A DNA stretch of 64,000 nt, taken from contig JAMSLZ010000001.1 of assembly GCA_026027325.1 (NCBI GenBank), positions 2,852,001 through 2,916,000 on the forward strand, in the 5' to 3' direction. The notes under the pieces were generated by a model. The model ran no database searches and had not been told where the DNA came from. It saw nothing but the letters and a program-made list of their open reading frames with translations. The position numbers were made by a program, and so were the translations under genes. Origin of the DNA: Actinomucor elegans. Lineage: Eukaryota > Mucoromycota > Mucoromycetes > Mucorales > Mucoraceae. Of the stretch, positions 22,790 to 35,290 are shown piece by piece (position 1 is the stretch's first letter; every line of letters begins with the position of its first letter).

Positions 22790-25700
22790 ATGGATAACTT
22801 GAACGAAACGGCTGTGCGAAATGATTACAGCGAATCACAAACACCAGCGGATAAACAAGCACAAGCAGAAAAGAAGGCCCAAGTCGTGCTTGATAGTATT
22901 CCACAGTTAAAAGCTCAAGCTGCCATGCCAAATGATCAAGGTACCAACGACTCCAAAGTTCTCGCGAGTGCTATTGCCAACGCGGATGCTAAACCCGTCA
23001 AACAACTGTCCAAGGAAAAGGCACCCGGTTCATTTATTTCGGATAGTAAAGTCGGTTGGGACGCGTTTTCAACACTGCCTAATCCCGGTAACGAACAAGT
23101 GATGGAGGAACTTGCTTCCAAATTGGGTTTGGATGCTTTAATCAGTATGTACAAGGGTGCTCGTACCAGCAACAAGAGCGAGCAAGATTTGGTGTCTCAG
23201 TTCTTAAAGGAAGCTTATTATGGAGAGTGGTATCACAATGCTGCCGCCATGCTATTCACTGTGGTGTTTACCTGGATTTTGACTCGCTTCGGAGGCGGTT
23301 TAATGGCCTGCTTGGTTGTCGGTGCTTTTTTGGCTACTTACTATCAAACCTCTATTCGTCGTTTGAGAAGAAATATCAGAGATGATATCCAAAGAGAGTT
23401 GGCTATCAACCGATTGGAAACCGAAACTGAATCTGCAGATTGGATTAATCATTTCATGTCCAGATTTTGGTTGATCTATGAGCCTGTATTATCTGCTCAA
23501 ATCATTGGTATTGCCGATGCTATCTTAGTCGATAGTACACCAGCTTTCTTGGATTCCATTCGTTTAACTTCTTTTACTTTGGGTACTAAGGCTCCTCGTA
23601 TTGAAAGCATCAAAACCCTTACAAAAACTGAACCTAATGTTGTAGTAAGTAGTGCCCCGTTTCTTGTGTAATGTTTTTTTTTTCTTATGTTTTGTGTTTA
23701 GTGCATGGATTGGAAATTTTCTTTTATTCCTAATGATACGCTAGATCTTAGCGAGCGCGACCTTCAATCTAAGGTTAATCCCAAGATTGTATTGACTATT
23801 CGCGTAGGTAAAGGTATGATTGGTGCTGGTATGCCCGTTTTATTGGAAGATCTCGCTTTCTCTGGTCATCTTCGCCTCAAGTTTAGAATGTTTAATGAAT
23901 TCCCTCATATCAAGACTGTCGAAGCTTCTTTCTTGGAGAAACCTCATTTCGATTACTCTCTGAAGCCTGTTGGTGGTGAAACATTTGGTTTTGATATTAA
24001 CAATGTAAGTTACCAAAAAAAAAAAAAAAAAAAAAAAAAAAGACGCGTGTTAACTTGTCGTAGATTCCCGGTCTCGAATCATTTGTTCAAGAACAAGTCC
24101 ATGCTACTCTTGGCCCTATGATGTATTCTCCCAATGTATATACTTTGGATGTTGCTGGCATGATGTCTGGTGCTACTGATTTGAGTACGTTCTGAACTAA
24201 CTAACACTAGTTTACCATCTAACTCCTTTTGTCAAATAGACTCTGCCAACGGTGTATTGGTTGTAAAGATCCATTCTGCTTCTGGTCTTAAAGACTCTGA
24301 TCTCTTTGGTACTCTCGATCCTTACATTACACTCCACATCGGTAACGCCAATAATGCAGAAGTTGGTCGTACCAAGTACATTGAAGATAACAAGAACCCC
24401 AAATTTGATGAAACTCTCTTTGTTTTACTCAACACCGTCAATGAGACGCTTGTTTTGGAAGTCATGGATCGCAATACCGGCCGTAGTGACGGTAACCTCG
24501 GTACCTGTACATTTGATCTCAAGACACTTGCTGAATCTGATAATCTTATCGAAGGACTGTAAGTGAACTTTATATGCCGTTCAGCCCAAATAGACTAAAC
24601 TCACTATAATCAGATCCCTTCCTGTTTTGAAGAAGGGTAAACCTTCTGGTGAAGTTAAATGTGATTTCCATTACTTCCCCGCCAACCTTGCTGATAAACA
24701 AGAAGATGGTACTATCATTCCTCCTGAAGAATCCAGTAAGTGAAAAAAAAATATGACACAGGTTCTTTGTTGTTCATTCTACTTAATTTAGACAGTGGTA
24801 TTTTGCGTTTCACCGTCCATGAATGTAAGGAACTCGGCGGTCAACAAAAGAGCGGTGGTATCAGTATCCCTGTTATTGGTGGCAAGTCAGATATCCATCC
24901 TTATGCTGTAGTGAAGGTCAACGATGTCGAACGTTTGCGTACCAATCCCTTCAAGCGTAGCATTAACCCTCGTTGGGACAAACAAGTCGAACTCTTTGTT
25001 GCCGACAAGACACAATTACACTTGCGTGTCAATATCTTTGATGATTCATTTGATGACAAGTTACTAGGTCGCTGGGATTCTAAGCTGGAAGACTTTGAGG
25101 AGGATGTATTTATCAACGGTCAGGATTGGTGGACTTTGAAAGATGGTGCAGGCAAGATCCATTTGAGCATGCAATGGAAGCCTATCACCATGACCGGCTT
25201 TATCGAAGGTGGCTCTCATGCTGATCGTGCTCCTATTGGTGTTGTACGTGTCCATCTTCATAATGCCTTAGATCTCAAGAATGTCGAAGCCTTGACTGGT
25301 GGCAAGTCTGATCCTTATGTACGTATCATGTCTGGTGTACAAAACCGCGGTCAAATCGAACGCGTGGATGATAACCTCGATCCTGTTTGGAACCAAGTAT
25401 TGTACGTTCCCGTACATTCCAAGCGTGAGGACTTGATTCTTGAAGTGATGGATTACAATGATAACACCAAGGATAAGACTTTGGGCATTACTGATTTGTT
25501 CTTGAAGGACTTGATGAACGAAGTCAAGACTGAAGAAGGCCATGTTTATTACGAATCTACCGGGACTGTTGAACGTTCTGTCAGCTTGCTTAGTTTGGAT
25601 CGCAAGAAGGGTCGTGGTACTCTCAACTACACAGCCTCTTTCTTCCCTACCTTAGCTTTGGCAAAGGAAGATGAAAAGAAAAAATCTGAAAGAGAGCAAG

Positions 25701-27415
25701 AGGAGGAATCTGCCAACAGCCAAGTCTCTGAAGAGCCTGAGTTGATTGAAAAGCCCAAGGAATTGCCTGAAAAGGACCTCCATGGTGAGCTCATCAAGTA
25801 CAAGGCCAATGGTGAGAAGAAGCAAATCGATTTATCTGCTTACGAATCTGGTGTATTGGCTGTCAAGCTCTACTCTCTCGCTTTACCTGAATCTCAGCGT
25901 GTCACTGTTGATTTGATGTTGGATTCCAACTACCCTCAATTCAGTTCCATTGAACAAAAGGGCTCTCATCTTGAAATCAACGAAACCGGTACTGCCTTTG
26001 TCAAGGAAATGGACTTTTCCAAGTTGGTGGTTCGTGTTCGTAACGTACGCGACGATGAAAAGGATGACAAGGCCATAGGCCGCTGTACCATGGAAGTTCG
26101 CAAGATTGTTGAACGCTTAGTCAAGGCTGCTGAAAATGAATCCAACGAACCTGTGATTGAAGAAATCTCTCTTTTGGATTCCAACGGCGGCAAGATTCGT
26201 TTGAGCTTCAACTTTGTTCCTGTTGTTCAATTCAAGCTAGACCCCACTGAAAGTCTCGAGAACCAAGGTAACTTGACCGTCAGTGTAGTTAAGGCCACCA
26301 ACTTGATTGCTGCTGATCGTAATGGCACCAGTGATCCTTTCATTCGATTCTATGTTGATGAGCAACGTGTTTACAAGACGCAAACCTACAAAAAGACCTT
26401 AAATCCCGTGTTTAGCAAAGACGAAACTTTCACTGTGCCCATTGTCAACCGTATCTATACACCTATCATTGCTAAAATCTTTGATTGGGATCAAATTGGT
26501 AAGGATACCTTGTTGGGTGAATGTAAGATTACCTTTACTGGTGAAGAGGTCGAGACCTTTGTAACGACCACTAAGGAATTCCCTATCGATCAAGGAGGAT
26601 CATTGACTTTGCGTTTGACATGGCGTCCTGAATTGGTTGCTCGTAAGCGTACCGGCACTTCCTTGTTCTCTGCTACCACTCGTGTATTTACTTCTGCTCC
26701 TGGTAATGCCTTGGGCGCTGGTAAAGATGTCGTTGGTGCTGGCTTCGGCGCTGGTGGCAAGGTCATTGGTGCTGGCGGTAAAGTTTTGGGCTCAGGTGTA
26801 TCTGCTATTGGTAGCGGTATTCTTGGTATTGGCAAGATTGGCAAAAAATCTCCTACTGAAGAAATCCCTCCTTTGCCTGTTCAAGAGAACGCCATCCCTA
26901 GCACTCCTATTCCCGGTGCCAATTCTAGCAGTGTAGATAACAGCTCTACTATCTCTACCTCCCCCAGTAATTCAACACAACAACATACTAGAGGCATTGG
27001 TGGTGAAGAAGTCGCTATTCAAGTTCAATTGCTTGAAGCTAGAAATTTGAAGGCCATGGACCGTGGAGGTACCAGCGACCCTTACTGTCGTGTACGCATC
27101 GGTAACAAGGTCGTTTACAAGACACGCCATATCAAAAAGACTTTGTCTCCTGATTGGAATGAATCGTTTGTTACCAAGGTTGGATCCAATAGTGTGTTGG
27201 ACTTCAAGGTCAAGGATAAGAACACCTTGCAGGATGTAGATATCGGTGATCATCTATTCCATTTGGGTCAAAAAGTCAAGATTGGTCAACCTTTTGATGG
27301 TTGGTTGCCTTTGTCTCCTGAGAATACAGGTGAAATTCATGTCAAGGTTGTTATGGTTGATCCTGAGACCATGTCTGTTACCTCTAAGAGTAGTGGACTC
27401 TTTGGCAAGAAGTAA
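22790..27415 (+). CDS. Tricalbin / extended-synaptotagmin-like protein with SMP and five C2 domains
   Basis: Six exons (22790-23644, 23702-24004, 24064-24184, 24240-24558, 24614-24735, 24792-27415) give 1447 residues. Order: disordered N terminus (1-140), ER-membrane hairpin (about 150-186), SMP lipid-transfer domain (about 215-425), then C2 domains starting near 430, 575, 722, 1065 and 1313. The calcium-type loop motif is clear in several (GTLDPYITLH, GGKSDPYVRI, NGTSDPFIRF, GGTSDPYCRV). Between C2-4 and C2-5 lies a Gly-Ala-rich segment with repeated GAGGKV/GAG units. Tricalbins tether the cortical ER to the plasma membrane and move lipids between them. The ATG at 22790 follows a CT-rich leader and an A-rich tract. 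Intron 2 contains a 27-base poly-A. The largest gene in the window. Confidence 0.95.
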
Positions 27416-27679
27416 AATAAATACATGTAACTATTGTTTCGATAAATACCTTAATAAAAAAAAGCCCTCTGTTATCTAACTTGTGCACAATATAATGAAT
27501 CTTTATGCAATTTATGTTTTATATGTGAAAACAGATACGACAGTTTGTTCTGAGAAGGAAGTGTAATATTTGACTGAGATCCGCTGAAAGGCCTCCATTA
27601 TTGATCGTTACATTACTTGATATACATAAAATTGACAGTTAATGATAGTTACATTTTAGTTTTAAAAAGTATCCGCTAA

Positions 27680-27733
27680 GTATATAATGCTTCTCAGATG
27701 CGACATTGTACCGAACTCGGCTGAGAAATCTAC
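27680..27733 (+). repeat. Dispersed short repeat, forward copy
   Basis: TTCTCAGATGCGACATTGTA followed by CCGAACTCGGCTGAGAAATCT. The central ATGCGACATT is intact. Confidence 0.6.
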
Positions 27734-28846
27734 AGATCTACATATTTAATTCATATGCAATACATGCATTTTATTACCATTCACTAAAATAATATACAGC
27801 CATAGCGGTTTGACGCAAATATTGGCGTAAATAGATGCTATGATATATTGTAAACATACACTGACCATCAGATGCGAATTAAATTAAAACCAGTTAAGGA
27901 ATCAAATGAGTTGAAAGTGATTCGATTCCTGACAGCTAGGTAAAGTTGTCTCCCCTCTCAGACCAATTTTTTTGGCCTATTGATTTCTTTTGCATGACGT
28001 GAAAATAGAGTACATAGTCAATGAATTACTTAGGTCTCACACCTTAGAACATATGCAAAGTTATTTATTGGACCGTTTATTGTATATAAAATAATCAAGC
28101 TACGGCTGTATTTGTAAAATATCACAAAAATCATTTTTTTATTGCACATAGCTCGTTCGTTATACAACAGTGGTGAACAATCTTTAAATCATGAAACGAG
28201 AGATTAAATTATACACAGGCTTGGTTAAAGTAAATTTTAGATATTAGTGCTTTTTCGCTATAAAAAGCAACTTCAAAGCTTCGTGATAAAAAATTCAGTA
28301 TATGCTGAAAATTGACTTCATTTAAACTAATAATGCATATTAAGTTTTACCTAATTTTCATTTTACTGACCTAACCTTATACATTCACTTTACAACGGTA
28401 CATCAACTAAGCAAGTTTGGCGTTTCATAAAATAAATTATTAAATAAGTATTAACAAGTATACTTGAACTTTGTCTTCTGAATATAAGTACCTTGTAAAT
28501 TCCAATATGTTTCTTCATCTTACCTAGACATTTAAACAGGTCGTCAGTAAGCCCGCGCCAACTATTGCATACCTTACCAAAAGTTACATGGACCATCCCA
28601 ATCCTTGAGTGGCTGGCTTTTATCTCTATTAGCCAAGGACCAGGATGGGTGTGTCCTCTTGGAATTTTATAAGGCTTAACGATGTGTAAAATAACAGAAA
28701 AGCAAAATAAAACATAGCTCTGCGCACCATATATCTCTATTTTGATGACACATCAAGCGCTCTGACATACCAATGGGAATTTTTTTTTAGTGTTGCTCAG
28801 AAGAAATAAACGCGTTATCCTTTTCTTTTCTGTAACTTCTAAAATG

Positions 28847-29412
28847 GTTACTTCTCCAAAATTCCCCCACGACTGTGATAAGGAATATATACTTAACCCA
28901 GAAAAGAGAAAAATGTTCTTCAAACATGATTACCTTTTGACGATACCAGTTAGTAGTTTTGGTGATATATCGCGCCATATTGACAGCCTTCCAGAGAATG
29001 AATTGATGAATTGAAACCCTGAGGAGACATATACAACGATATTAAATCCGCATTTTATAACCTAATGAATAACAAAGATCAGTCGATAGCACTGCCTGAA
29101 AATATCAATTCATTTATTCAAAAAGTATGCTGTTATTCCTCATCTCGAAAAACGAAAGACAGGTTTATCAGAGTTTATAAACAAGAAGTTGAAGCAAATG
29201 AGCCAATATTGCAGGAAAGAAAGGTTATAAAAGCACAAAAAGAAACTTATGTAAAGGCACAATTACTTGGAACCGCGCTGACCAATAGAGGTCTTAATAA
29301 ATTCGGAAACCAATACATTAATACTGCAGCAACAACTCGAATCTCAACAACGTCAGCATCAGCTACAGCAGAAGCCACAGCATCCACATCGCCTATGAAA
29401 AAGGTAATATGA
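28847..29412 (+). other. Uncertain coding remnant, two short frames
   Basis: The first frame (ATG near 28844) reads SPKFPHDCDKEYILNPEKRK and DYLLTIPVSSFGD. It is stopped near 29014, after which NPEETYTTILNPHF continues for a few codons. The second (29065-29412, 115 residues) is polar, with RKTKDRFIRVYKQEVEANEP and a Thr/Ala/Ser-rich end. Amino-acid composition looks coding, but there is no recognised domain, no clear intron joining them and in-frame stops. A decayed gene or transposon fragment is the simplest reading. Confidence 0.25.
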
Positions 29413-29511
29413 ACCCACTTCCTGGGAATTACGTGATAACTGGAATCCTCTTTTCGAGATGCTGGCTACTATCTATGATGAATTACTTGAATAGCGCAAC
29501 TAAGATGGCCT

Positions 29512-29842
29512 TGTAGTGATTATAGACCTTATATGATCTTGATACCCCGATTAACTAACTCAGCTGTAAAAGACGACCATTGATCTTCAGCTCTAGACTA
29601 GTATAATATATAAACCTTCCGCATTAAAGTACTAGGCAATTAGTGATTGACACTAACCAAGATCAAGAACAAGAAATGCTTAGCCATGGTTATCTTGGCA
29701 CGAATATAGAGAACAAGACCATGGATCAATTATACCCTACATAATCTAACCACTAAGATACATTCGCTATTGCAAATGATCTAAGCTAGAAAACATATAA
29801 ATACAGAGTAAAACTCATAGCTAGAAAACTATCTGATTATCA
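29512..29842 (+). repeat. Dispersed repeat of about 320 bp, copy B
   Basis: Direct-orientation partner of 18655-18966. It carries an extra 24 bp containing TATAATATATAAA relative to copy A, which would suit a promoter inside an LTR. No flanking duplication was found. Confidence 0.7.
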
Positions 29843-30444
29843 ATAAACTAGAAGCCTACTTGGTTTATCAAAGACTTGCTCTGGTTATACATTTCATACC
29901 TTACAAACATTACAGGTCTAATAACGAATGAAGTTTGTGGTTTAATAAAATTACCATCGAAATCTGTTATTGAGTATTTTTCAAAAGAATAATATATTTG
30001 CGATTATTATGTTTATAAGTTTCCCATGTTATACCCATTTATGTCAATATACTATCAGGCGATCCATTGTTAAGTTTTTTAGCGGATCAAAGTCTGGAAT
30101 ATATAAATCCCTAGTACTCGATGAAGTATCACTTTCATATGCAGATCCATTGCCTTGAATTCCTCTAGGAGCTCTTTAATAATATAAACAAATAAATAAT
30201 TAGAATTAAGCCGATGATGATTTTAAACTTCAGCTTTGGCCATGCGTAGATATAGATATCATGATTAGGGAATCAAATATTTACTGCCAAAACTTTCAAA
30301 AATAGGCTTAAAAGGCGTTTTCTTTTAAAAAGCAAAAATTGTGCCTTGATCAAAAAAATAGTCACAGAACCATTTTTTTTTTTTACGTCCATCACTTCGG
30401 TTAACATTCTGACACTCTTTTTTCTGTATTTCCAATACATTCAT

Positions 30445-31350
30445 ATGTTTATTCTTTCTGAATTAGAGGATACGGTCAAAATTGTGCCCAACGATTTCAA
30501 AAAAGAAGACAATGGTGCCATTACAGATGTTTTAAACGAAAAATACGCCAATAAAGTCGTGCAGGAAGTTGGTCTTTGTATTTGTGTACACGATATCCTA
30601 GAAACTTCAGAAGGCTTTATCCTTTACGGTGATGGCTGTAGTTATATGAAAGGTATCCAACGAAACCTTCACAAGCACTCTTCCTCACTATCAACTCACT
30701 CTTTTTTGTTTAGTCACCTTTCGATTGGTTGTATTTAGACCTTTTGTAGGTGAAATTTTGACAGGCAAAATCAAGACTTGTTCACCCGGTGGTGTCGTAG
30801 GTAAACCAAAACCAATTCAACCTAGCATTTTTATAAAAAAAAAATCCGTGTTTAACTATTTTTGTATATAGTGACTATGGGCTTTTTTGATGATATCTTG
30901 ATTCCTGGAGGAGCACTTCAACCTGGCTCTAAGTTGTAAGTGTATTCAAACAAAAAAGATTTGGTGAATGGAATCTAAACCAGTTCCTTCCTTTCAAATA
31001 GTGATCCAGCAGAACAAGTTTGGGTTTGGAACTATGAAGGTGAAAAGATGTTTATGGATATTGAAGAACCTATTCGATTCCGAGTGTTACGTGAACTGTT
31101 TACAGATACAACACCTACAAATCATCCTACGCCAGTGGGCGCGCCTCGTCGACGTCAATCTGTAGCTGATGTAGGTGCAACTGATGATTTAGCAGGCAAT
31201 TCTACGAAAATACCACCTTATTCTATCACAGTAAGTCTTGCAAGATGTTGATAGTAAGCAATTGCGCTCATCCAATTGTATTTTTTTTTTTTTTTTTAGT
31301 GTACAATCCAAGAAGATGGTTTAGGTTTATTATCATGGTGGGGCAGTTAG
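30445..31350 (+). CDS. RPC25: RNA polymerase III subunit Rpc25/RPC8 (RPB7-like)
   Basis: Five exons (30445-30652, 30714-30800, 30872-30935, 31002-31230, 31300-31350) give 212 residues, the same length as yeast Rpc25. The N-terminal SHS2-like half reads [18 protein letters not shown] and [16 protein letters not shown]. The C-terminal OB fold has [60 protein letters not shown] and the hallmark end [10 protein letters not shown]. With Rpc17 it forms the stalk of RNA polymerase III, which initiates tRNA and 5S rRNA transcription. A small Pro/Arg-rich insertion ([12 protein letters not shown]) lies in the OB fold. Its 3' end faces that of the UBA gene, 115 bp away. Confidence 0.95.
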
Positions 31351-31465
31351 AACTCTCACTCTGATAGATTTTATACATATTCAATTTACAACACACACAC
31401 TTAATATATACACACATAACACCAAAGCAAATGTTTCATTAAAAGGAGTTTATTATTCTTACAGA

Positions 31466-32811
31466 TTAAGCTTGATCCAAGAGGAAGTTTGTCGCTTTGA
31501 TCAAATCATTGTCGTTCTTTTCTAAAGCATCGATAGCTTGTGCACGCGTAAAACCCATATTCCCTAACTCTGTAATTAAATGCTCGATTTGAGAAGGTTG
31601 AGGAGGTAATGGAGGAGGTGGAGAAGGCATTTTGGGCGAAGATAGCGATTTATGGTAGTCACTGGGAGGAGGAAGTGGAGGGGTGGGAATAATGGGCGAA
31701 GAAGTAGAAGAGGTAGGCAAAGGCGAGCTGTTAAATAATTTAGGAGGTAAAGCAGGCACTTGTCTTGTTGGCTGAGGTGGTAGTATTGGTAATTGAGGAT
31801 AGCTGCTATTTGTATTGTTACTGGGACTATTGGGTGTTTGAAAACTCCAGTATACTATATATGAGTTAGTGGCATGTAATGAGCATTGCTTTGGGACTTA
31901 CCTCCTTCGTTCTTTGGTTGCTGGTAAAGTCTTGGAGGCTGTTGAGGTGGTTGTGGCATGTTATTGTTAGTAGGCGGATAAGATGGAGGGCTAGTACGCT
32001 TTGGGCTATATTTAGGGCTACCGAGAATGGATCTTAATGCAACCATGTCGTTTTCTGGTGTATCCCAAGGATCCGCTGGAGCAAGACCTTGCTCAAACTT
32101 CAAGTAATCAAAGTGCTTGATAGAACAGATAATCAGTAAAGAATATAATATTACACGAGTTTCTGTATACCTTTTCAGTTCCAATTTCCAAAGGAACTAC
32201 TGTCTCAGTACCATTACCGTTTGTAGGCTGTAATAATGTCTTCGGAGAAGTACTACTGCTCTCTTCGATCGGGATATCTTCATTCTGTTCATAAACATAG
32301 GTTTGTTGAGGCTGCAAGATACGTGTATCTGTATCCAAGAATCCAGGCGCAATCTTTCTGGCTGCTAGTTTTTGTTTATTGACTCTATCTTCTTCATATT
32401 GCTTCTTTTGAAGCATGAATGCTTCTTCTGCTTCGAATGATTCTTTTCTAGCCGCTTCTACTTGAGCTATAACGTCTCTTTCTACTGCAAAAGGATATGC
32501 TGGCTGAGTTTTCAAGTTAGTATACGTATACTATGAAATGGAAGTCAATCTTACAAGTTTCGAAACATCGTCAGGTACCATTTGTAATTCAGAAGCTACT
32601 AGTATCTATAAATCAAATTTTATTAGCTTACAAGTCAAAAGCTCGAATCATAATGTAAAACCTTCTTTGGTAACTTGTATAATGGAGAAACCATGACGGG
32701 TACGCTCTGAAGAACCGCATACGTTGAGCCTTATTTTTTTATGCTTATTTAATATGTATATATATATATATCACAAAAAGCTTAAATATGATTATTACCT
32801 TGGTCTGACAT
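31466..32811 (-). CDS. UBA-domain protein with proline-rich linker
   Basis: Six exons (32799-32811, 32662-32729, 32555-32605, 32171-32503, 31902-32115, 31466-31854) give 355 residues. The first coding exon is only 13 nt. The N terminus (YAVLQSVPVMVSPLYKLPKK, ELQMVPDDVSKL) precedes a charged helix (ERDVIAQVEAARKESFEAEE) and APGFLD. A long Pro/Gln/Ser linker follows (PPQQPPR, PPLPPPSD, PPPPLPPQP), and then a C-terminal UBA domain at about 312-355 (LITELGNMGFTRAQAIDALE, with the MGF loop). UBA domains bind ubiquitin. The pattern of short N-terminal motif, helix and C-terminal UBA recalls ESCRT-I/UBAP1-type or other trafficking adaptors, but I cannot name the orthologue. Intron 4 has a perfect TACTAAC branch site. 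Confidence 0.8.
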
Positions 32812-32959
32812 TAGCGTTTATTGTTATTATTATAATGATAGTATGCGTGATTTAAGTAAAAGAAGAAAGAAAAGAGGGACTGTACACCAAAAAAAAAAAA
32901 AAAAAAAAAAAAAAGCTATAGACACAGTGATCACGTGGATTACAGTGAGGTATGCTGAT

Positions 32960-34212
32960 CTATATAACTTGCTGCTGCTGCTGTTGCTTAGTTGCTGGAT
33001 TTTCAATTGTACCTATATTAGTGGTGTGATTCAACAACTTCTCATTTTCCTATATAGTAGTTTGATTAATAACGCGTATTTTAAGGTTGGGAACGTCTTA
33101 CCCTCCTCAGTATCAACCAATCAAACTTGAAATCAAGTTTCAAGCCTTCTCTAACAGATACCTTTCTAAACAAATCACGTAAAAAGTTGTAGTCTGGTTG
33201 ACCTTCAAACGTCAGCTTTCGGGTATAGTCGATATAAGTCATGAATTCAAATGGCATATCCTTGCATAACTTATCCAATGGTGTAGTGACTTTTCGATTA
33301 CTGATCATGTCATATTTTTGCTTTTTGGTTTTAGCCTTAAGTCCTTGCCATGGTAAGGAGCCACGATAAAAGTAGACTAATACGTAACCAAGGGATTCTA
33401 GATCATCTCTACGCGATTGTTCTATATATAGAATAGTGAATACACATGTAATATGCCCAGTATTACTATTACCCCTTCCAAGATGCGTATGTACACTGGC
33501 ATATCTAGCTGTACCAGTCAGGTTTTTCCCTTCTCGCCAAGGTATATGCGCACTTGTCTTTGCATCCTTGTAACGTTTGGCCAATCCATAGTCAATGAGG
33601 TTCACCAAATAATTGTATCCATCTAGACCCATTAAAAAATTATCGGGTTTGATATCGCGATGTATAAACTTTTTAGAGTGAAGATACTCGATTCGAGTGA
33701 GCTTTTTACTAGGTTAATACCGTATATTCACTCTGTGTAAATCGCTTACCATTTGGTCTGCTAGCATAAGCACTGTCTTTAATGAAAACTTGCGCTTGCA
33801 GAAATTAAATAAGTCTTCCAATGATGCTATATTTACATACAATTAATGTGTGACACATGTATGTCAATGAATAGTTACTTACGCCCTAATTTGTCCATTA
33901 CCATACTATTATAATGATATTCAGTTGAGAAATGCCTTACTCTAGGTATGCCAACACCGCCAGCAATTGCTTTATAGACGCGATATTCATATTCAAGCTG
34001 GGGATGTTTGGCCGTCACTTTTTCTAGTTTAATAGCTACTTCCTCACCAGACTTATCATCAACACCTAAGAAATAGATGAGTGATTGTCTCTAATTGATA
34101 CCAGCTTACCTTTATGTATCTCACCAAAAGAACCTGAACCAATCTTGGTCCCTATTCTATATACATTACCCACTTTATAACCAATAAGTGTATTGGCTGT
34201 AGTAGTAGCCAT
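32960..34212 (-). CDS. Casein kinase I family serine/threonine kinase, divergent
   Basis: Six exons (34110-34212, 33883-34065, 33750-33826, 33473-33701, 33102-33421, 32960-33049) give 333 residues. Kinase motifs: [12 protein letters not shown] (Gly loop), VAIKLE (catalytic Lys), [12 protein letters not shown] (catalytic loop), IDYGLAKRY (metal-binding Asp), [20 protein letters not shown] and [20 protein letters not shown]. The CK1 signature is unmistakable ([23 protein letters not shown]). Two departures from most CK1s are DYG in place of DFG and SVH in place of the substrate-site SIN. The tail after the kinase domain is short (about 40 residues, ends in six Gln and VI) with no prenylation motif, unlike yeast Yck1/2. 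The ATG at 34212 opens [22 protein letters not shown]1s act in trafficking, DNA repair and signalling; which role is unknown. Confidence 0.92.
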
Positions 34213-34333
34213 TCTTTCAATAATGAAAAGGAGAAAAAGAGGAAAGAGAGAAAACAGCAAAGAAGGGAGTATATAATAACAACCTGTACATCACATGATT
34301 CATGCAAGCCCTGCACGTAAATGTGGGATTATT

Positions 34334-34795
34334 TTATTCTTCTTCAGCAAATGGAAACATGGCTTCTTCTTGTTCAGAATCACTTTGGTCTACTCGACTA
34401 CTATCTTCGAACCACAAGTGGTTACCATAGGATATACACAATTCTTCACCTTTGGCTATGGGTCGTAGAGTGACATAACGAATCAATTTGTTGGGTATAT
34501 CTCGAATAAAACCAACATTTGGTTGACTATCATGGTTAAACATGGAGCCTAACCCAAGCGCTAAAGCAAATCCACCTTGCCAGCAGTACGTATATTGGTC
34601 CAGTACTGTATATTTGCCGTGTGTTTCGTATTCCTCGCTATTGAATAATAATATAGGTGAAATCTCGACCAGTGTATTACGTTCCAAGGCCTCTGTTGTG
34701 AAAACACCGCGTCCTTTGACGGGATCCGTTCTTAATTCTAATGCTAATCTGTGCTGCTTTAAAGATATAATATCATCGTCGTGATCTGTTGACAT
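34334..34795 (-). CDS. Small SET-domain protein
   Basis: A single exon giving 153 residues, almost only a SET domain: VKGRGVFTTEALERNTLVEI (SAM-binding GxG), YTYCWQGGFALALGLGSMFN, then FNHDSQPNV (the NHS-like motif) and GEELCISYG (catalytic Tyr). It lacks pre-SET and post-SET cysteines and has an acidic tail rich in Glu. SET proteins of this size methylate lysines of histones or other proteins. I choose the ATG at 34795 (MSTDHDDD). The frame stays open upstream to 35095, but that extension is hydrophobic and unlike the family. Same direction as the kinase gene, 121 bp away. Confidence 0.82.
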   Translation of the reverse strand: MSTDHDDDIISLKQHRLALELRTDPVKGRGVFTTEALERNTLVEISPILLFNSEEYETHGKYTVLDQYTYCWQGGFALALGLGSMFNHDSQPNVGFIRDIPNKLIRYVTLRPIAKGEELCISYGNHLWFEDSSRVDQSDSEQEEAMFPFAEEE

Positions 34796-35211
34796 GTCAA
34801 ACAATAAAAATGGTGAAAAAGAAGAAAAATGTTCAGGCGAGTCAAAATAAGCCACTGTATTTAATTCTGCATTCATTGAACTGTTTACAACGCAAAATCG
34901 TAATATCAAAGTAGCAAATGGATGGGTAATCGAGAGCTGTAGCGCCGAGATAATTGATATTAGCCGGCAAAGTCTGTTAAGATACCGAGACATCGTTCCT
35001 GAAAATAGCATGAAACCATTGCGTATTAGGTATGTTGGGTATTTGCAACGAATAGGTTTAATTCTTCGGGTTACATTATTACCCAATTCGATCAATCATG
35101 GATCCAAACAATCAAAAGATATATAATAATGCTAAATAGAGACTCGTATAATTCATTAATGCCCATCAGTAAATATAATATATTAATTTAATGATAAGTT
35201 AACTAGAGACT

Positions 35212-35290
35212 TTAATAGATGCAGCGACTCATTTTGAGCATTTAATAGCCATCGGATGTAACATTAAACTAAGATCGGTCGAAAGATCTC
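35212..35290 (+). repeat. Dispersed short repeat, forward copy
   Basis: AGATGCAGCGACTCATTTTG, then GGATGTAACATTAAACTAAG and ATCGGTCGAAAGATCT. Confidence 0.6.

Larger units (their letters stand above)
27416..30444. other. Intergenic with repeats and two uncertain short frames
   Basis: Holds a forward copy of the short repeat (about 27680-27733), copy B of the 320-bp repeat (29512-29842) and two short frames at about 28847-29014 and 29065-29412 that are listed separately. No other gene seen. Confidence 0.45.

Noticed and set aside
34796..35095. N-terminal extension of the SET protein to 35095
   Set aside because: The extra 100 residues are hydrophobic and unlike SET families. The internal ATG at 34795 is followed by a normal acidic start.
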